Virus record (IMG/VR): IMGVR_UViG_3300014839_001399
Coordinates: 1-36,166 of that record
Origin: a virus
Reading direction: 5' to 3' (one strand)
DNA length: 36,166 nucleotides
Positions 17,501-25,403 of the stretch are shown here, in pieces (position 1 is the stretch's first letter; the number at the start of each line of letters is the position of its first letter). Below the pieces are notes generated by a model. The model made no database searches. It was not told the origin of the DNA and worked only from the letters and a program-made list of their open reading frames with translations. Both the position numbers and the translations under genes were made by a program.

Positions 17501-17678
17501 TTTCGTCCTGATTATCCGGCGTGAAATCACTGATCTTCGGCGCGCATGCCTCCACGCCCTTCTCCCTGAAATACAATTCCATCAACCCAACACAGTCCGT
17601 CCCCTCATGGCTTCGCCCATCCTGAAGCCATTTAATACCGACCAACTTGTTAAGGGTTTCAGTATCAAGTTTCTTCAT
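14508..17678 (-). CDS. Fused NlpC/P60 peptidase - tail tip (J-like) protein with FN3 domains
   Basis: A 1056-aa tail tip protein. Residues 1-130 form an NlpC/P60 peptidase domain with catalytic Cys29 (GTDCVGLMELY) and His91 (HVGLYLGYGRMLHA), which would cut cell-wall peptide links during DNA entry. Residues about 138-190 are strongly hydrophobic. Residues about 205-620 resemble the tail tip/hub region shared by lambda J and gene-transfer-agent gp15-type proteins. Two fibronectin-III-like domains follow (about 630-725 and 730-820), then a beta-rich C-terminus likely to meet the receptor. In many phages the peptidase and tip are separate genes, so the fusion is notable. It starts in ATGA overlap with the DUF2163 gene. 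Confidence 0.88.
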   Translation of the reverse strand: MKKLDTETLNKLVGIKWLQDGRSHEGTDCVGLMELYFREKGVEACAPKISDFTPDNQDEIIQQITKVNTIVSIPELQAEDVLVFKIGEELHVGLYLGYGRMLHAKKDGKSRISRLTPSWEKYFLFGIREKDGKIYIPPAGPPAVIAVALVIADYAAASFIAGGLIALSLTTIGCLIGTAMIGYSIGLAIQARQTSKSGGSSSSPRYQFGELQTTSSNQFPVPVLYGQARLSGNIVFQNPVMGGEQVDMLIVLCEGEIDSITDVRLNGEDIANFPGCSYHAFTGTSTQNVETVTGLELDGVQYRNVAMLHVHLGTSDKLKGGRPNITCVCRGRKVQTWNGSVWSTARSFSDNPAACIRDYLLLKPQVGGCGYLAGDIDDMPFGEVYDYCGEFVSDGQGGQEARYAVSYVIDQKRAASDNLTEILVGFAGALIRSGSKLKLLVAKTQSVVAAFDEDDITDLKIVQKGLDQKINRFGIEYFDPTQDDARILAWGSEDKVDQDERGLVEQTLTIPSINRKTQASRLSNQYFYELKLCPLSIEFTTSLNAIGQEIGDVIEVTHSLMGWTNKQFVIQRIEEDERDVYKITAQEYNPTIYNDRYGATIQTFDYGTPPNPYAPVGEVSNIQVSESLYYLHRDGTVGSDILVGFDAPTDDSKIFLSHYQIELKKGTEDYKVVGTTTDTNFTIFGVEDEQTYRIKVRTVSINGIVSDGLESSDLTVLGKLNPPSDVTGFEVSQEGNFLRFSWDAIADADLARYVIRKGSEWNAGQVIAERTDTTEFMYPVGEIGNVTFMIKAVDTSGNESPSPGMDSIVITPPPEMNFINDFDLWSQDLQYRLSNFELVYTNDFDLGYVRPALCLKTDMSWEDRQAQGLTWEAQEAGGGLNLNGQTKTTGFFEMISPIDLLTVFEFKVIIDADFKNVSGGSLEVQISVSSDGISYTAFSAIDAFTTYTGRYIKFKFVIATTDPSHHFYFYSCRLYINAPVTKLSWFRDVAIPVQGKTILFGTGFNYPPRITVTIVNGIIGMPIVSNKTTTQCDIKVYDRNGAAIGTAEVDIDVKGY

Positions 17679-18553
17679 TCTTCAACCTTCATCGGATTGA
17701 TCAACTGCGGGATATTCTTAAACCCGCCGAAATTCGCCTGATTGTTAAACCTGTTCCTGCACGCATCGAACGACTTGTCGCACCCGCGTTCGATCGTGTA
17801 GAGATCCCCAACCGCCGGTGCCTGCGGAAGCGCGTAATCTAAAATCAGCTTGTGCTGTGCGCTGATAAAATCGACCACCTTGCGTTTTAAGCCCTGATTG
17901 ACACCGGACATAAACTGGATAATCCCGTCATTCCACCAGTCGTCAGCCTCTGCCCTTGCCGCATCAATAACCGCCACTGTTGTCGACCCCACGTCCACAG
18001 TCTGCCCGTTAATACGCGTCGTCGAGATATCCAATCCGCAAAACTCATCACCAAAGATGTAATTGCAATAAAGTTGTTGAAGGCGGCCGGTCTCAAGCGA
18101 AAGTGATTTGAGTTTTGACTTACACTCGATCTTGACGCTCAACTCCGTCAGCTCGGACACCGAGTTAATGATCCCGTCAAACATCACCTTCGCATGCGTC
18201 TGATCATTTAAGAGATCAAGAAAGACCTTTCTGACAACCACACGCTTGCCGCGCAAATCAACGGTGTTAAGCCAATTGCTCCAAAGCCTATCCACGTTGT
18301 CAAACTCACCCGACACCGCCTCGATCTCAAGCTGATTACTCGCCGGAATTGATGACCGCTTAACTGCAATCGGCTGGTAATACTGCAAGACGCCGTCCAA
18401 ATTCCAGAAGTAAACCCGCTTGTTGTCTGTGCAAAAATAAAACGTTTGAGTGTCGCAAGAATTCTGCGAACCCAAATAAAGGTCATACAGCTCAATCGGC
18501 CGGTTGGCATCCTTGACTGCTTCGTCTTTATATTGAACCGTTAAATCTTGCAT
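17675..18553 (-). CDS. DUF2163/BR0599-family tail protein
   Basis: A 292-aa minor tail protein. The C-terminal third has the family signature: CGLD, GVNQGLKRKV, DLYTIERGCDKSFDACRNRF and the NFGGFKNIPQ motif. In gene transfer agents and related siphophages this protein lies between the DUF2460 protein and the NlpC peptidase and forms part of the baseplate hub. The same order occurs here. Several conserved cysteines (residues about 165-175 and 259-267) may bind an Fe-S cluster, as reported for lambda gpL; that link is inference. Confidence 0.88.
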   Translation of the reverse strand: MQDLTVQYKDEAVKDANRPIELYDLYLGSQNSCDTQTFYFCTDNKRVYFWNLDGVLQYYQPIAVKRSSIPASNQLEIEAVSGEFDNVDRLWSNWLNTVDLRGKRVVVRKVFLDLLNDQTHAKVMFDGIINSVSELTELSVKIECKSKLKSLSLETGRLQQLYCNYIFGDEFCGLDISTTRINGQTVDVGSTTVAVIDAARAEADDWWNDGIIQFMSGVNQGLKRKVVDFISAQHKLILDYALPQAPAVGDLYTIERGCDKSFDACRNRFNNQANFGGFKNIPQLINPMKVEE

Positions 18554-18562
18554 ACCTCTCCC

Positions 18563-19144
18563 TTACGGTGCGGTATAGATATTCCACAAGACCTCTTTGA
18601 GCTTGAGGCCGGTGTTGTAAAGTTTGAACTGCACCAGTTCCTTCGATAACTTGTCGTCATCAAATCGAACCTGAATGTAATATTCATAATCTGCGGTAAT
18701 AACCACTCCCGCCGCTGGCGGCGTTGAGCAAGTAATCTTGGCTACCTCATTCGTGAGGTCATTCGTGACCGTATAACCAGAAGTCACCAGAATACCGTTC
18801 GCATAGCCTTTGAAACTCGCTGTATCGATCGGGAAATAATCCAGCGGGAATACCGTTTGAACACCATTGCCAACCCCGACCGCTTCTCCCGTTACTTTGT
18901 AACTGGTAGGAAACTTTACCCAGAACGGATCATACTTGCCCTGTCTTGCTTTGAAGAAAACCCAAATCAAGCCAACCCCTGTCTCGCTTTGATTATTAAG
19001 CGAGCAACTGATCATCCGGACTGGCCGCGACCATTTAGCCCTGCGTTTCTCCTTACCACTGTCCGCTTGAAATACCAGCGTCGAGAACTCCACGTCCTCC
19101 TGAAGTCCAAACTCTGGTGAAAATGTCAAAACAGCCGTACTCAT
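18563..19144 (-). CDS. DUF2460-family distal tail protein
   Basis: A 193-aa tail protein. Signature features of DUF2460 are WSRPVRMIS after the N-terminal strands, FFKARQGKYDPFWVK in the middle and YYIQVRFDDDKL near the end. In gene-transfer-agent-like phages it is the distal tail protein joining the tube to the hub. It overlaps the stop of the tape measure gene by ATGA, and a DUF2163 gene follows, which fits. A mid-protein GVQTVFPLDYFPID segment resembles the small beta domain common in phage tail proteins. Confidence 0.85.
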   Translation of the reverse strand: MSTAVLTFSPEFGLQEDVEFSTLVFQADSGKEKRRAKWSRPVRMISCSLNNQSETGVGLIWVFFKARQGKYDPFWVKFPTSYKVTGEAVGVGNGVQTVFPLDYFPIDTASFKGYANGILVTSGYTVTNDLTNEVAKITCSTPPAAGVVITADYEYYIQVRFDDDKLSKELVQFKLYNTGLKLKEVLWNIYTAP

Positions 19145-20691
19145 AACCGACTCCTTATTGCGTTGCGAATCGGCTTGTTTTTATTGACCGCATCAATGAT
19201 CGCGTTCTCAAAAACATCCGGATGCTGGACGAGCATATCCCTGAATGATTTCGCGTCGTTTGCGTTAATGTAGACGTTAAACATTTGCGTCGAATCTCCT
19301 ATCCCTTCGCCGCGATTAAGCCGCTTCAAATTACTTGAACCAAGAGCTGACATGCCACGGCGGGATACCACGCCTTCACCTGACTGCGCGATAATCGGAA
19401 TCTCATCCGGCGCAAGGCCCGAGTGCGCTCGAATAGGCTGAACCACCCCGCCTGCGTGATAAACTATACCGCCTTCATGGAAGAATGGGATCATGCCCGG
19501 GAACATCGCGCCTACAGTCTTAACAAGGATTATCTTGGCGAATACCTCGGCCAAGATCTCCAGCATCATGTCGCCGAATTCTCTGAAATAATCTTTTGCG
19601 CTATCGATCTGGCCATGAAAAGCGTCGCTAAAAAAATGTTTGAACGAACTACTGAGCGATCGCGCCGTTCCCTCTGCTATTGATTGAATAGCGTCAAACT
19701 TCTGTGCAACCTCCTGAATATTAACCTCGTTGCCCAACCCTTTGAGTGAATCAATGAATCCCTTAATTGCGCTCTTTGCCTTGTCATATCCTTTGACCAA
19801 ACTGCCTTCGCCTGTAGTCAGCGTATTGGCAATCTTGTCGCCCACACGCGACATCTCGACATCAGAAGCCTTGATTAGTTCCTGCAGATTCTCCCGAAAC
19901 GTTTTGATGTTCTCTGACGCTTCGCGGTACGGCTCGCCTAACTTCCCCGGGATCTTACCCAAGACCTCGTAGAATTTCTCTAAGCCAAGAGCCAAATTGT
20001 CGAACCCGATCAAAAGATATTTGATCAGCTTCACGAAACCGATATAGACCATCTGACAAGCAATCTCGATCGCATTTAAAACCGGCACCGCCACGTCCCT
20101 GAACTTTAGGAACACAACGATTAGTCCTGCGACCACCACCGCGATCCCTACCAGCCACGGATTCGCTAAAGCAAACAGAGCAAACTTTCCGATGAGATCG
20201 AGAATGATTCCACCAAGACGCGTGAATCTTCCGATTAAAGACAACACGATCCCGCCCAGCGTTAGGAATATCCCGCTAATCGCGATCGACTGGATAATCA
20301 TTCCCTGTGTCGCTGGCGACAAACTGTTCCAGAGATTAAGCAAATTGCCAAACACATTGGCCACCTGATGCACAACCGGAACCAATGCCTCGGCGATGCT
20401 CACTCTTAAACCAATAAATGCGTTATCAAGACGTTTTAGTTCGTTGGAAACGGACAGCGAATACTTCTCTGCAGATTTAAAGGCGAGAGCCAAAGGGCCC
20501 GTTAATGCGGCACCCATGAAAATGAGATTCTGGCCGACCTGAGATATCTCGCGGCCGACCTGACGCATAGTCCCGCCAAGCTGTTTGCAGGAATTGGCGA
20601 ACTTCTGAATATTTCCCTCAATCCCTTGCAGACGCTTCGTGACTTCGTCTTTTAACTTCATCACAATCTCAAGTTCACGATTGGTAGGCAT
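19141..20691 (-). CDS. Tail tape measure protein
   Basis: A 516-aa protein: a helical N-terminus (KLKDEVTKRLQGIEGNIQKF), several hydrophobic segments (GMIIQSIAISGIFLTLGGIV near residue 131 and NPWLVGIAVVVAGLIVVFL near 175), a helical middle and a Gly/His-rich C-terminus (FHEGGIVYHAGGVV), all typical of tape measures. It comes directly after the G/T chaperones, as in lambda. At the usual 0.15 nm per residue the tail would be roughly 75-80 nm (rule of thumb). The start ATG directly follows the TAG stop of the T reading frame and is in frame with it. Confidence 0.88.
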   Translation of the reverse strand: MPTNRELEIVMKLKDEVTKRLQGIEGNIQKFANSCKQLGGTMRQVGREISQVGQNLIFMGAALTGPLALAFKSAEKYSLSVSNELKRLDNAFIGLRVSIAEALVPVVHQVANVFGNLLNLWNSLSPATQGMIIQSIAISGIFLTLGGIVLSLIGRFTRLGGIILDLIGKFALFALANPWLVGIAVVVAGLIVVFLKFRDVAVPVLNAIEIACQMVYIGFVKLIKYLLIGFDNLALGLEKFYEVLGKIPGKLGEPYREASENIKTFRENLQELIKASDVEMSRVGDKIANTLTTGEGSLVKGYDKAKSAIKGFIDSLKGLGNEVNIQEVAQKFDAIQSIAEGTARSLSSSFKHFFSDAFHGQIDSAKDYFREFGDMMLEILAEVFAKIILVKTVGAMFPGMIPFFHEGGIVYHAGGVVQPIRAHSGLAPDEIPIIAQSGEGVVSRRGMSALGSSNLKRLNRGEGIGDSTQMFNVYINANDAKSFRDMLVQHPDVFENAIIDAVNKNKPIRNAIRSRL

Positions 20692-21425
20692 CTACTCCTC
20701 GCTCTCTTTCATACGTGCGATCTCCCGCTCGATTAAAACGACCGCCTCAACAAACTTCGCGGGTTGATCCAGCCAACCGCCGGGATTGGGAAGATAGCCT
20801 TTGATGAAGAAAAAATACGCGCTTAGATAATCAACGCTTTTTCTTTCAACAAGCGTTCTTGGACATCGTGTAAACTCCCAATCGTTTAATTTCCACATCC
20901 CGGGAATCGGCGAATCGATCTCACAACCCCGCTCAGTCTTTTGAGCGTCTGAGCATTTGTGGCAGTCCAGCTTGAACTTATGTAACCAGACCGCCAGTGT
21001 CAGTTTTTTGCTTCGTCCCCGCTCAATGTGTTTTCAGTCAATATCACTTCGGCCAGCTCATCAATCAACGCCTTGGGAAACATCGAAATGATCTCATCCG
21101 ACAAGACGTTATAATTCTTGCCGTTCACCGGCATAGACACGGTGTCAAACTTGATCGGCTTTTTATCCCTTGGATCGAGAAAATTCTCCAACCCTTTAAG
21201 CCCGAACCTCACAACCATAAGGTTGCGCTTCGATGCGTTGATGTTAGCCTTGGCCGGATCCTTCGGGTTCTTTGAACTGAATTCAAAACTGGTTGTCTGA
21301 TCCTCAATAAATGCCCTTAAATGAGAATCAAGAAGACCGAGATTAAAAACAGTAGGATTGCCCGCGTCAGAATCCAGTTTCGACTTGTAAGGTTTGCTTT
21401 CATAAATATTTATCCCCGTAAGCAT
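20692..21425 (-). CDS. Tail assembly chaperone G-T fusion made by minus-1 frameshift
   Basis: The frame ending at 20692 has no good start of its own: its first ATG (20898) is preceded by no ribosome site, and the frame stays open upstream for 35 more codons to the end of the 141-aa chaperone gene. There, A AAA AAC is in the correct zero frame directly before TGA. Slipping back one base gives a 244-aa product whose added part starts LTLAVWLHKFKLDCHKC and ends REIARMKESEE. This reproduces lambda gpG/gpGT: the G part coats the tape measure and the T part recruits tube subunits. The extension has C14, C17, C27 and a later RCP, possibly a zinc site. Confidence 0.85.
21000..21425 (-). CDS. Tail assembly chaperone (gpG-like)
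   Basis: A 141-aa protein, the normal unshifted product of the chaperone locus. It lies between tail tube and tape measure, the fixed position of gpG-like proteins, and most ribosomes should end at TGA 21000-21002. Its sequence (FEFSSKNPKDPAKANINASK, RFGLKGLENFLD, KYNVLSDEIISMFPKALIDEL in part) has the small alpha/beta pattern of the family, but identity rests mainly on position and the frameshift site. The ATG at 21425 has AAGGAGG upstream. Confidence 0.8.
   Translation of the reverse strand: MLTGINIYESKPYKSKLDSDAGNPTVFNLGLLDSHLRAFIEDQTTSFEFSSKNPKDPAKANINASKRNLMVVRFGLKGLENFLDPRDKKPIKFDTVSMPVNGKNYNVLSDEIISMFPKALIDELAEVILTENTLSGDEAKN
21003..21009 (-). promoter_or_regulatory. Programmed minus-1 frameshift slippery heptamer A AAA AAC
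   Basis: Minus strand reads GC A AAA AAC TGA, with the heptamer in the X XXY YYZ phase of the chaperone frame and the stop immediately after it. This is one of the strongest bacterial minus-1 sites. The shifted frame is open for 103 codons. Confidence 0.88.
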
Positions 21426-21440
21426 GTTTTATCCTCCTTG

Positions 21441-22583
21441 TTAAAGTGCCAAGATTGTTATTTCATCGTCACCCGGCGTGACCGAGCCATTAAGACAAAA
21501 TGCGCTCTTTGCCAGTTGAAGCCCGTCTCTATCTTCGTCCTCGACTTTCGTGTACTGCGCCTTGGGAACGTAAATCCTGAACTTGTTCCCTGCTACTGAG
21601 CCGATCGTGCAGTCAATAATCATCTCAGTGCCTGAGAACCATTTGGTGTGAAAGTCATAAGTCGCCACTGCCACCATCTCCGGATTAAATGAGCCGGTGA
21701 CATTGCGGCCAGTGAGAGAAAACGACGCGACACCACGCGCATCGTTGACATCATCTCGGACTGCCAAGTTGTTCCCAACATCTATATCCATTTCGCCGAT
21801 CTTGGCAGAATATGCGTCAACCGAGAAAAGCGCGTTCATAAATACCGGCGGTTTAGTGCTTTCATAAGTTACACTCGCCAAGAATGCTGTGTCTGTAACC
21901 CCTGCCTCGACTCCCTGAAAGTCGAGATCCAGCATGACCGGCTCTCCGGACTTAAAACCTAACTTCACTTTCCCGCGCGATCCCTTGATGAGTTTTCTGA
22001 CCCCGTCCTCATAACTGCCTTGCGTCAAAGACGGAATGTTGTCCGAAATGAGCTTGAACTCATTGCCGATTGTTGCCGGTACGGATGAAGTCGTCGCGGT
22101 CGCTGTAGATGTGCCGCCGGTAATAACCTCACCGCTCACGAACGTTCCGGAAACCACGGCAAACATGACCGCAGTCGCACCGTTTGCGGTATTGATAACC
22201 ACTCTGCCCTTAGCCGCGGATGTGCCGCCGGTAATTGTTTCCCCATGCTGAAAGGGCCCGTTGGTGATCGCCCCGACATTCATGGACTTAAGCGCATTCA
22301 CTCCAAAGCCGCATGCCTGAAGCAACTTGCCCCATTCAGGAACCGTTGCGGCCGTTCCGGATCCTCTTAATTCCAAACGATACGAAATAGCGGCGGTGCG
22401 CTTACCCGGCGTTTTACCGACATTCGAGAATGACGGACGAGCGGGATTGCGATCAAACATCGAAACATCAAAACTTACCTTCGGGTCGTAAACCAATAAC
22501 TTTGCGTCAGCGGCCGCGAGCGTCTCAGCGGTACCCTCAACCGCTTCTATCTTGGCGGCAAGCTGTCTTTTGCGCGTTAACAT
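21441..22583 (-). CDS. Major tail tube protein
   Basis: A 380-aa protein encoded between the tail terminator and chaperone genes, the usual tube position. The N-terminal part (KIEAVEGTAETLAAADAKLLVYDP) is typical of long siphophage tube proteins. Residues about 105-170 form an inserted beta domain with two GETITGGTS-type motifs, probably displayed on the tail surface. The last part (TIGSVAGNKFRIYVPKAQY) continues the tube fold. The ATG at 22583 follows AGGAGG. A lambda gpV-like role is inferred from position and pattern. Confidence 0.83.
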   Translation of the reverse strand: MLTRKRQLAAKIEAVEGTAETLAAADAKLLVYDPKVSFDVSMFDRNPARPSFSNVGKTPGKRTAAISYRLELRGSGTAATVPEWGKLLQACGFGVNALKSMNVGAITNGPFQHGETITGGTSAAKGRVVINTANGATAVMFAVVSGTFVSGEVITGGTSTATATTSSVPATIGNEFKLISDNIPSLTQGSYEDGVRKLIKGSRGKVKLGFKSGEPVMLDLDFQGVEAGVTDTAFLASVTYESTKPPVFMNALFSVDAYSAKIGEMDIDVGNNLAVRDDVNDARGVASFSLTGRNVTGSFNPEMVAVATYDFHTKWFSGTEMIIDCTIGSVAGNKFRIYVPKAQYTKVEDEDRDGLQLAKSAFCLNGSVTPGDDEITILAL

Positions 22584-22595
22584 GACCTTCCTCCT

Positions 22596-23054
22596 TTATC
22601 CCGAAACCTCGGGGTCATCTTGTTTATGCTGATAAATAATTTCCAATTCCATAACTAAACCTGCCTGCGGCTGACCTTCCAAGGTTTCAAATAAAACATT
22701 CGATTTGATATTCGTGTCCTTCGCAAACCCGCCGCGAGCGATGTCCTGCATAATTGCCTTTTCGATATCACCCAAAAGACTGTTCAAAATCGTGTCGGTC
22801 GCCTGCATATCTGCCGCGTCCTGCCTTGTCCAGATATCCAAATAAACCGTCAACCGGCATGTCATAAACGGATTCGGCGCGGGGTTTTTCTCCTCAGGCC
22901 CGGCGTTAATGACAATACATGGCACATTCAAAAGCGAATTACCCGACTGCCGCCAACGCTGAACACTTTGAATATCGTTGTGATAACCATTAGCGGTTGT
23001 CACTCCCGAAAGTGTCGTGCGTAAATTCTCTAAAATGCTTTCTCTGACCGTCAT
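22596..23054 (-). CDS. Tail terminator/minor tail U-like protein
   Basis: A 152-aa protein. An N-terminal helix (RESILENLRTTLSGV), a central strand region with VPCIVINAG, and a middle MTCRLTVYLDIWTRQD followed by a helix fit the fold of lambda gpU and related tail terminators that cap the tube. It overlaps the upstream gp10-like gene by ATGA and precedes the tube gene. Assignment is from position and pattern, not a diagnostic motif. Confidence 0.7.
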   Translation of the reverse strand: MTVRESILENLRTTLSGVTTANGYHNDIQSVQRWRQSGNSLLNVPCIVINAGPEEKNPAPNPFMTCRLTVYLDIWTRQDAADMQATDTILNSLLGDIEKAIMQDIARGGFAKDTNIKSNVLFETLEGQPQAGLVMELEIIYQHKQDDPEVSG

Positions 23055-23656
23055 GTTTTGCTCAACGCTTTCTCAACAGACTTGTTCAAAATATTAATCC
23101 GTTCGTTTTGCATGTCGTCCCACGTCTTGTAGAACATCAGCCTCGGTCTTATCCGCACGCTGTTCTTCAAAACAAAAAGCGGCAGAATCTGCCGTAATTT
23201 CTTTTTTACCCTCGCCAAGAATGTCTTGCCTCTTAACTTAATAGGAACCACGTTCTTGAGTAATCGCGGCTGGCGGTATTGTTTTTTAAGCCTACCGTCC
23301 GAAGTAAAAAGCTCTTTTCTCGCCGAGAGCGGAACCGCAAGCTTCCCGCCGCTTTGATTCTTAACTGTTGCCCCTTCCTCGTGCATACGCGCGATCTTGG
23401 AGTCCGAGAAAATCACCATGCCCATGCCTTCGATGTCCTGAGAAACAAGACTTGCCCGGCTGAAATGCGTGAATATCCCATGCGGCCTGCCGCGAATACC
23501 CGGAGGCCCCTGCAATCTCTCCTGTCGAAACACCTTCAAAAACTTACGGCTGATATGATCCATCCCATCGGCAATCTCGAACTTTAAGTCTTTCGGAAAA
23601 AGCCGAAGCGCACGATCAAGGTTCTTGGTGTTTATCTCAACAGTTAATTCGCTCAT
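23051..23656 (-). CDS. HK97 gp10/lambda Z-like minor tail protein
   Basis: A 201-aa basic protein. The N-terminal NTKNLDRALRLFPKDLK helix and the middle IARMHEEGATVKNQSG..LAVPLSA pattern are usual for gp10/Z-like head-tail connection proteins, where the HEEG segment is common. The C-terminal third is Arg/Lys-rich (LLKNVVPIKLRGK, FVLKNSVRIRPR). It is coupled to genes on both sides by ATGA overlaps. Role: completing the tail or joining it to the head, inferred from order. Confidence 0.75.
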   Translation of the reverse strand: MSELTVEINTKNLDRALRLFPKDLKFEIADGMDHISRKFLKVFRQERLQGPPGIRGRPHGIFTHFSRASLVSQDIEGMGMVIFSDSKIARMHEEGATVKNQSGGKLAVPLSARKELFTSDGRLKKQYRQPRLLKNVVPIKLRGKTFLARVKKKLRQILPLFVLKNSVRIRPRLMFYKTWDDMQNERINILNKSVEKALSKT

Positions 23657-24000
23657 TTCTGCACCAGCAAATGCCAGATCCCTTCGTCTTGGTTTAAAAT
23701 ATCCGCAACCACCCAGCTGATAACCGCGCCGCCAATAGTTTCAGAAAACGACACCACGTCCCCGCCTTTATTAATCGACGTAACGCCCGCAATGGCATCA
23801 TTAGCCACAAACAATTCCGCCTGATTAATGAGCGTTCGACCGGTGTCTTCATACGCCGGATCCAACCGTTTTCGATTAATAACAGCCTTAATCGCTTTCG
23901 GCACTCCGGCCTTAGGCGTATAAGTCACATCCTCCGCGAACTCCAGCGGATTAAGAAACGCTTGTGCGGCATCCTGCGCTATCTGGGTCTTAAAACTCAT
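23653..24000 (-). CDS. Head-tail joining protein (lambda FII-like)
   Basis: A 115-aa protein. The segment QDAAQAFLNPLEFAEDVTY is characteristic of FII/Gifsy-2-type barrel proteins that attach to the head connector. The longer possible start uses TTG; ATG codons at 24003 and 24000 lie after GGGAGG, and 24000 (MSFKTQ) has the better spacing. Located just after the capsid gene and overlapping the gp10-like gene, as in lambda-type heads. Confidence 0.75.
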   Translation of the reverse strand: MSFKTQIAQDAAQAFLNPLEFAEDVTYTPKAGVPKAIKAVINRKRLDPAYEDTGRTLINQAELFVANDAIAGVTSINKGGDVVSFSETIGGAVISWVVADILNQDEGIWHLLVQK

Positions 24001-24019
24001 CATTCCTCCCAAGGCATAA

Positions 24020-24048
24020 GGGGGATCCCCTCATAAAGAGGATCCCCC
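24020..24048 (-). terminator. Hairpin after the capsid gene (partial terminator or mRNA stabiliser)
   Basis: A perfect 9-bp stem GGGGGATCC/GGATCCCCC with an 11-base loop lies between the capsid stop and the head-tail joining gene. The T tract after it on the minus strand is short (TTATG), so complete termination is unlikely. Such hairpins often keep capsid mRNA more abundant than downstream messages. Confidence 0.6.
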
Positions 24049-24058
24049 ATTACTCGCC

Positions 24059-25015
24059 TTAAGCTACCTTCATCAGATGAGCAAAGTACGGATCGATGAT
24101 GATTTCATCCACATGCTGACGCACGCGGAAGATATCGCTACGCGACGCATCATCGCGGTACTGCTCAACCGTTGCGTTCTCTGGGCTGTCTGCATTCCAG
24201 AGGAATGTCCTTCCAACGCTCGGATCAGAAAGACGGTTCGGATTACCGATCACAGCGGCCATAACGTAAGAGGCGTTCCAAATATCGCCATTTATGAACG
24301 TCTTGCCTTCTTTGGCGGTGTTATAAATGCCTCTGCCGACAAGGATCTTTTGAATCCCCAAAAGATCAGCGAGAGCATTCAATATCTCCGCCTCGGTCAA
24401 CCGCGCCACATACTTGATCGAGTCCTTGATGACGCTGTTATTCAGCAGACGGTCAAGATTCGCCTTGCTGAAAATCAATGTGTTCGCATCAAGCCCGCTA
24501 TTGGCTCGGACTTTCTCACGAATCGCACGCACCTGAGCGATAACGTCAGTAGACGCGCTCGTCCAAGGAGTTGCCGAGTTATCGGTGTAAAGCTGAGCGC
24601 CGGTGAACGTGGTTGTGTTAAACACAAGACCAGAAACTCGCCGCTCCTGCGCCTGCAGAACCCTGCGGGTGATGATCTGAACGGTCGTCAACTCCGCGTC
24701 GAAGTCAGACGCATAGAGCGTCCTTTCGCCGTCATCCAACGCGCCTTCAAGACCAAATTCCTCGCAGTTGTACTGCTTGTCTTTAGCCGAGAAGCCATCA
24801 CGGTTGTAATTACCGCGAGGCGCACGCTTGGTATCAGCTTCGCGGGTAATGCTTTCACGAGTGATCGCCGGGAAGATACTCGATTTCTTCTTTGTCCCGA
24901 AGATCGGAAGCACCTGCGTTCCGATGAACTCGTTTTGCTGTTGTGTAAACTCCAAGGCCGCCTCACCTAACTCCAGCCTCGGCACTGCCCTTGTTCCTGA
25001 ATAATCAACTCCCAT
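24059..25015 (-). CDS. Major capsid protein
   Basis: A 318-aa protein. The N-terminus (LGEAALEFTQQQNEFIGTQ) and the sequence FINGDIWNASYVMAAVIG with a late IIDPYFAHLMKVA end fit phage capsid proteins of HK97 fold in the lambda E group. The gene is preceded by a small decoration protein and protease, and followed by head-tail connectors, the canonical position. No separate propeptide is apparent. The ATG at 25015 follows AGGAGG. The antisense strand carries a long spurious open frame. Confidence 0.88.
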   Translation of the reverse strand: MGVDYSGTRAVPRLELGEAALEFTQQQNEFIGTQVLPIFGTKKKSSIFPAITRESITREADTKRAPRGNYNRDGFSAKDKQYNCEEFGLEGALDDGERTLYASDFDAELTTVQIITRRVLQAQERRVSGLVFNTTTFTGAQLYTDNSATPWTSASTDVIAQVRAIREKVRANSGLDANTLIFSKANLDRLLNNSVIKDSIKYVARLTEAEILNALADLLGIQKILVGRGIYNTAKEGKTFINGDIWNASYVMAAVIGNPNRLSDPSVGRTFLWNADSPENATVEQYRDDASRSDIFRVRQHVDEIIIDPYFAHLMKVA

Positions 25016-25046
25016 GGTATCCTCCTAATTTTTTAGATTTCGTTAA

Positions 25047-25403
25047 TTACAAAAGAATGCACTCGACGATTTCGCCGTCTGCGGCCGTCGCTTCCAGATT
25101 ACGACCCTGAATGGAACCGCTCACCGTTGCGCTGATCTTGCCGTCCAACGCGCCGTAAAAACTTCCGCCAATAGCAATCGCGCCGTTAGCTTCCATCTTG
25201 AACGTGCGGCCGGTGTGCTTGAGATCGATAGAAACCATCTCGCCGGTAAGTGCCCTTGCCGCGCTGATACCGATAAACGCATCGCCCGCGTCCGCGTATT
25301 CCACTTGTGTTCCGCTTCCTGCGGTTAACTTAACTCTGCGGTAAGGTTCGATTACCGCCTCATTTGCGACAAATGCTTTTGAACCCATGTTGTACTGTGA
25401 CAT
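25047..25403 (-). CDS. Capsid decoration protein (DUF2190/gpD-like)
   Basis: A 118-aa beta-rich protein. It has the DUF2190 pattern: an N-terminal NEAVIEPYRRVKL strand, the GDAFIGISA turn and the VSIDLKHTG and GGSFYGALDGKIS segments. Such proteins trimerise on the capsid surface and stabilise the filled head. Located between protease/scaffold and capsid genes as in lambda. Start at 25403 with AAGGAGG upstream. Confidence 0.82.
   Translation of the reverse strand: MSQYNMGSKAFVANEAVIEPYRRVKLTAGSGTQVEYADAGDAFIGISAARALTGEMVSIDLKHTGRTFKMEANGAIAIGGSFYGALDGKISATVSGSIQGRNLEATAADGEIVECILL

Noticed and set aside
20692-20898. Independent 68-aa gene starting at 20898
   Set aside because: No ribosome site precedes that ATG, and the frame is open upstream to a perfect frameshift site, so it is better explained as the T part of a G-T fusion.
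24077-24970. 297-aa plus-strand open frame
   Set aside because: It lies wholly antisense to the capsid gene, is Arg/Val-biased as expected from a mirror frame, and has no ribosome site or family resemblance.
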